Translations under genes and position numbers: made by a program | NCBI GenBank assembly: GCA_026993275.1 | Contig: JALWUB010000068.1 | Location: forward strand, 1 to 8,433 | Source: Robiginitomaculum sp. | GTDB lineage: Bacteria; Pseudomonadota; Alphaproteobacteria; Caulobacterales; Maricaulaceae | Direction of reading: 5' to 3' | Length of the DNA stretch: 8,433 nucleotides | Notes under the pieces: model-generated | The model's input: the letters and a program-made list of their open reading frames with translations, nothing else | The model's database searches: none | Told to the model about the DNA's origin: nothing | In this document: in pieces, positions 6,155 through 8,433 of the stretch | Layout of the letters: each line of letters opens with the position of its first letter | How positions within the stretch are numbered: the first letter of the stretch is position 1

Positions 6155-7218
6155 CAGCAGGCCTCGTCGATAAAGGTCAGGGCTTCGGATTCGGGCAAGG
6201 GCGCGAAATAGCCCTCGACCATTTCTTCTGTGACGGCAAACAGGCTGTTGGGCCACCAGTGCGGGTCATTGTCGCGCTCGATCAGCAGTGCCCGCACCCC
6301 TTCGGGGAAATCGTGCCCGGCAACGAATTTGAGGCTCAGCCCCAATTCCATGCGCATGCAGTCGCGAAACGCCATGTCTTGGCCAAGCCGCATTTGCCGC
6401 AAGGTCACCTTCAGCGATGTCGGCGACTTGCGCAGGAGGATGGCGGCCTGGTCCTTGGCCCAGTCTTCGCTGTCTTCCAGGCGCTCGATGATGTCCTCGA
6501 CCGTGTCCGCGGAAAAGCATTTGCGGATCAGTTCGGCATGCACGCCGGTTGCCCGCGGTCCCGGATCATCGGCATAATCGTCTATGATCTGCGCCACGTC
6601 TTCGGCGCTGCGCGCCACTGTCACCAGTTCCAGCACAAACTTGGCATGAGTGTCGGACGGCAGATAGTCGGTGGCAAGGCCCAGCGCCATCATGTCCGCC
6701 ACTTTCAGGCGCGCCCCGGTGAGCGCCAGCCAGGTGCCCATTTCGCCTTCCAGGCGCGGCAGGAAGTAGGAGCCGCCGACATCGGGGTAAAAGCCAATGC
6801 CGGTTTCGGGCATGGCAAACAGCGCCCGGCCGCCGCATATGCGCCGCGTGCCGTGCACGGAAATGCCGACGCCGCCGCCCATGACGATGCCGTCAATGAG
6901 GGCGATATAGGGTTTGGGATATTCCTTGATGAGGGTGTTCAGGCGGTATTCTTCCTCATAGAAATTGCGCGCATAATCGCCGGTGCGGTTTTCCGGCTCC
7001 ACCAGGGCGCGGACATCGCCGCCGGCGCAAAAGGCCTTGCCGCCGGCACTGTCCACCAGAACCGCGACCACATCCGGGTCTTCGCGCCAGTCCAGCAGCG
7101 CCCTGGTCATGATGCGGATCATGTCCAGATCAAGTGCATGCATTGCCTTGGGGCGGTTCAGCGTGATGTGGCCAATGCGGCCTTCAACGCGGGCAAGGAC
7201 GGGGGCGGTTTCGGTCAT
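6154..7218 (-). CDS. 3-Hydroxyisobutyryl-CoA hydrolase (enoyl-CoA hydratase/isomerase family)
   Basis: This 354-residue crotonase-fold protein is matched to the HIBYL-CoA hydrolase branch, which cleaves 3-hydroxyisobutyryl-CoA to free 3-hydroxyisobutyrate and CoA in valine degradation. The oxyanion-hole regions are FCAGGDV (63-69) and GIVMGGGVGIS (110-120). The hydrolase signature MPETGIGFYPDVGG (136-149) supplies E138 and D146, spaced 8 apart as in the human enzyme (E169 and D177 as I recall). The length and the long C-terminal extension (about 260-354, with 'RALLIERDNDPHWWP') also separate it from plain enoyl-CoA hydratases, which are about 260 residues. ATG 7218 has AGGA 7 nt upstream (7226-7229). 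It lies 29 bp after the acyl-CoA dehydrogenase gene and overlaps mmsB by one base, so the product would pass directly to the next enzyme of the operon. Substrate assignment rests on motif and context. Confidence 0.93.
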   Translation of the reverse strand: MTETAPVLARVEGRIGHITLNRPKAMHALDLDMIRIMTRALLDWREDPDVVAVLVDSAGGKAFCAGGDVRALVEPENRTGDYARNFYEEEYRLNTLIKEYPKPYIALIDGIVMGGGVGISVHGTRRICGGRALFAMPETGIGFYPDVGGSYFLPRLEGEMGTWLALTGARLKVADMMALGLATDYLPSDTHAKFVLELVTVARSAEDVAQIIDDYADDPGPRATGVHAELIRKCFSADTVEDIIERLEDSEDWAKDQAAILLRKSPTSLKVTLRQMRLGQDMAFRDCMRMELGLSLKFVAGHDFPEGVRALLIERDNDPHWWPNSLFAVTEEMVEGYFAPLPESEALTFIDEAC

Positions 7219-7247
7219 GGCGGTTTCCTGTTGTCTGACGTGTTGCG

Positions 7248-8384
7248 TTAACCCAGTTCATGACGGGCGATGATCACCCGCATGATTTCGTTTGTGCCTT
7301 CGAGTATCTGGTGAACGCGCAGGTCGCGCACAAGGCGTTCCAGCGGATAATCCTGCAAATATCCATATCCGCCATGCAGTTGCAGGGCGTCATTGACAAC
7401 CTTGAAGCCGGTATCCGTGGCGAAGCGCTTGGCCATGGCGGCATATTTGCTTTTCTGCGGGTGGTTTTCGTCAATCGCCGCGGCGCCGCGATAGAGCATC
7501 ATGCGCGCGGCCTGCAATTCGGTCGCCATGTCGGCAATCTTGAACTGGCTGGCCTGAAAGGCGGCGATGGGTTTGCCAAATTGTGTGCGGGTCTGGATAT
7601 AGTCCCGGGCCAGGTTATAGGCCTCGGTGGCGCCGCCCAGCGAGCACGAGCCGATATTGATGCGCCCGCCATCAAGGCCAGACATGGCGATCTTGAAGCC
7701 CATGCCCTCGTCCGAGAGCCGGTTGGCGACCGGCACGCGGCAATCCTCGAAGATGACGGCGGCGGTAGGCTGGGCGTTCCAGCCCATCTTGCGCTCATTG
7801 GCGCCAAAGGAGAGCCCCGGCGTGCCCTTTTCCACCACCAGGGTGGAAATGCCTTTGGGCCCCTCGCCGCCGGTGCGCACCATGACCACATAAATGTCCG
7901 ACACCCCGGCGCCGGAGATGAAGGCCTTGGACCCGTTGAGGATGTAATGATCGCCGTCGCGCACCGCCTTGGTGCGCAAGGCCGCCGCATCGGAGCCCGA
8001 GCCCGGCTCGGTCAGGCAATAGCTGGCGATATGCTCCATGCTCATCAGCGGCGGCAGGAAGCGGGCGCGCTGTTCGGCATTGCCATAGGTGTCGATCATC
8101 CAGGCGGCCATGTTGTGGATGGAGAGGTAAGCGGCTGTTGCCACGCAGCCCATGGACAACTGCTCGAAGATCAGCGCCGCATCGAGGCGGCTCAGGTTTG
8201 AACCGCCATGCTCCTCGCCCACATAGATTCCGGCAAAGCCAAGGCCTGCGGCCTCGCGCAGCACGTCCACGGGAAAGTGCTTTTGCGCATCCCACTGCGC
8301 CGCATGGGGGCGCAGCTTGTCTGCGGCAAAGCCCGCCGCCATGTCCTGGATCAGGGTCTGCTCTTCGCTGAGGGTAAAGTCCAA
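7248..8384 (-). CDS. Acyl-CoA dehydrogenase, isobutyryl-CoA dehydrogenase type
   Basis: This 378-residue flavoenzyme of the acyl-CoA dehydrogenase family probably oxidises isobutyryl-CoA to methacrylyl-CoA, passing electrons to electron-transfer flavoprotein. It has [11 protein letters not shown] (122-132), [13 protein letters not shown] (148-160), and LHGGYGYL plus the catalytic-base motif [12 protein letters not shown] (358-369), with E362 as the expected base. The run '[19 protein letters not shown]' (84-102) and '[12 protein letters not shown]' closely resemble mammalian ACAD8 as I remember it, supporting isobutyryl-CoA over short straight-chain substrates. The start is TTG at 8382-8384: the family sequence MDFTLSEEQ begins there, AGGGAG is 7 nt upstream, and no in-frame ATG or GTG precedes it in the window, although the frame stays open to the edge. 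It is the first gene visible of a four-gene operon. The gene before it lies beyond the window; a methylmalonate semialdehyde dehydrogenase would be the usual neighbour, but that is unseen. 2-Methylbutyryl-CoA is a possible alternative substrate. Confidence 0.93.
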   Translation of the reverse strand: MDFTLSEEQTLIQDMAAGFAADKLRPHAAQWDAQKHFPVDVLREAAGLGFAGIYVGEEHGGSNLSRLDAALIFEQLSMGCVATAAYLSIHNMAAWMIDTYGNAEQRARFLPPLMSMEHIASYCLTEPGSGSDAAALRTKAVRDGDHYILNGSKAFISGAGVSDIYVVMVRTGGEGPKGISTLVVEKGTPGLSFGANERKMGWNAQPTAAVIFEDCRVPVANRLSDEGMGFKIAMSGLDGGRINIGSCSLGGATEAYNLARDYIQTRTQFGKPIAAFQASQFKIADMATELQAARMMLYRGAAAIDENHPQKSKYAAMAKRFATDTGFKVVNDALQLHGGYGYLQDYPLERLVRDLRVHQILEGTNEIMRVIIARHELG

Positions 8385-8391
8385 GGGGTCT

Positions 8392-8397
8392 CTCCCT
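8392..8397 (-). promoter_or_regulatory. Ribosome binding site deciding the TTG start of the acyl-CoA dehydrogenase
   Basis: On the minus strand AGGGAG ends 7 nt before the TTG at 8384. This spacing and the lack of any in-frame ATG upstream support the TTG as the true initiation codon. Confidence 0.7.
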
Positions 8398-8433
8398 TTC
8401 GTGCTTGATGGGCGTTTTGCATCCGTGATACGC

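Noticed and set aside
3956..6211. A 751-codon plus-strand open frame lying opposite the permease and mmsB
   Set aside because: It spans two clearly real minus-strand genes. Its translation is dominated by Gly, His, Gln, Ala and Asp with no recognisable domain, as expected for an antisense frame in GC-rich DNA.
6259..8201. Long plus-strand open frames opposite the hydrolase and the acyl-CoA dehydrogenase (6259-7251 and 7260-8201)
   Set aside because: Both are shadows of well-supported enzymes and show His/Gly/Ala-rich translations without domains.

Overview
The window is a GC-rich (by eye about 60%), densely packed bacterial chromosome segment with no RNA genes, mobile elements or CRISPR repeats that I can see. 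The protein families point to Alphaproteobacteria. These are an FtsB/DivIC-like protein with the short N-terminal 'YFGYH' membrane segment usual in that class, a valine-catabolic dehydrogenase/hydrolase/MmsB cluster, and an acyl-ACP synthetase of the Aas type. I cannot resolve the order or genus.

Layout. Positions 1-315 (minus) hold the first 105 codons of an AMP-binding protein whose sequence resembles the acyl-ACP synthetase half of Aas. It is divided by a 198-bp divergent intergenic region, which contains an 8-bp perfect inverted repeat, from a plus-strand group. That group comprises a secreted 802-residue M1 zinc metallopeptidase (514-2922), a translationally coupled DUF6702-like exported protein (2919-3467) and, after a 121-bp gap, an FtsB-like septum formation initiator protein (3589-3933).

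The rest of the window is one tightly packed minus-strand operon, transcribed from right to left. It reads: isobutyryl-CoA dehydrogenase-type acyl-CoA dehydrogenase (8384 to 7248), 3-hydroxyisobutyryl-CoA hydrolase (7218 to 6154), 3-hydroxyisobutyrate dehydrogenase MmsB (6154 to 5249) and a 12-TM APC-family permease (5242 to 3923). Gaps are 29 bp, a 1-bp overlap and 6 bp. The operon's last gene overlaps the FtsB-like gene tail to tail by 11 bp.

How the genes work together. The three enzymes form the middle of valine degradation: isobutyryl-CoA to methacrylyl-CoA, then (after hydration by an enzyme not seen here) 3-hydroxyisobutyryl-CoA to 3-hydroxyisobutyrate to methylmalonate semialdehyde. 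The permease at the end is a plausible importer of valine or a related amino acid, but its substrate is inference. On the other side, the M1 peptidase and the DUF6702-like protein are both predicted to be exported and co-translated, which suggests a shared periplasmic job that the sequence alone does not reveal. I found no strong evidence of a completely new system. The M1/DUF6702 pair is the least understood part of the window.
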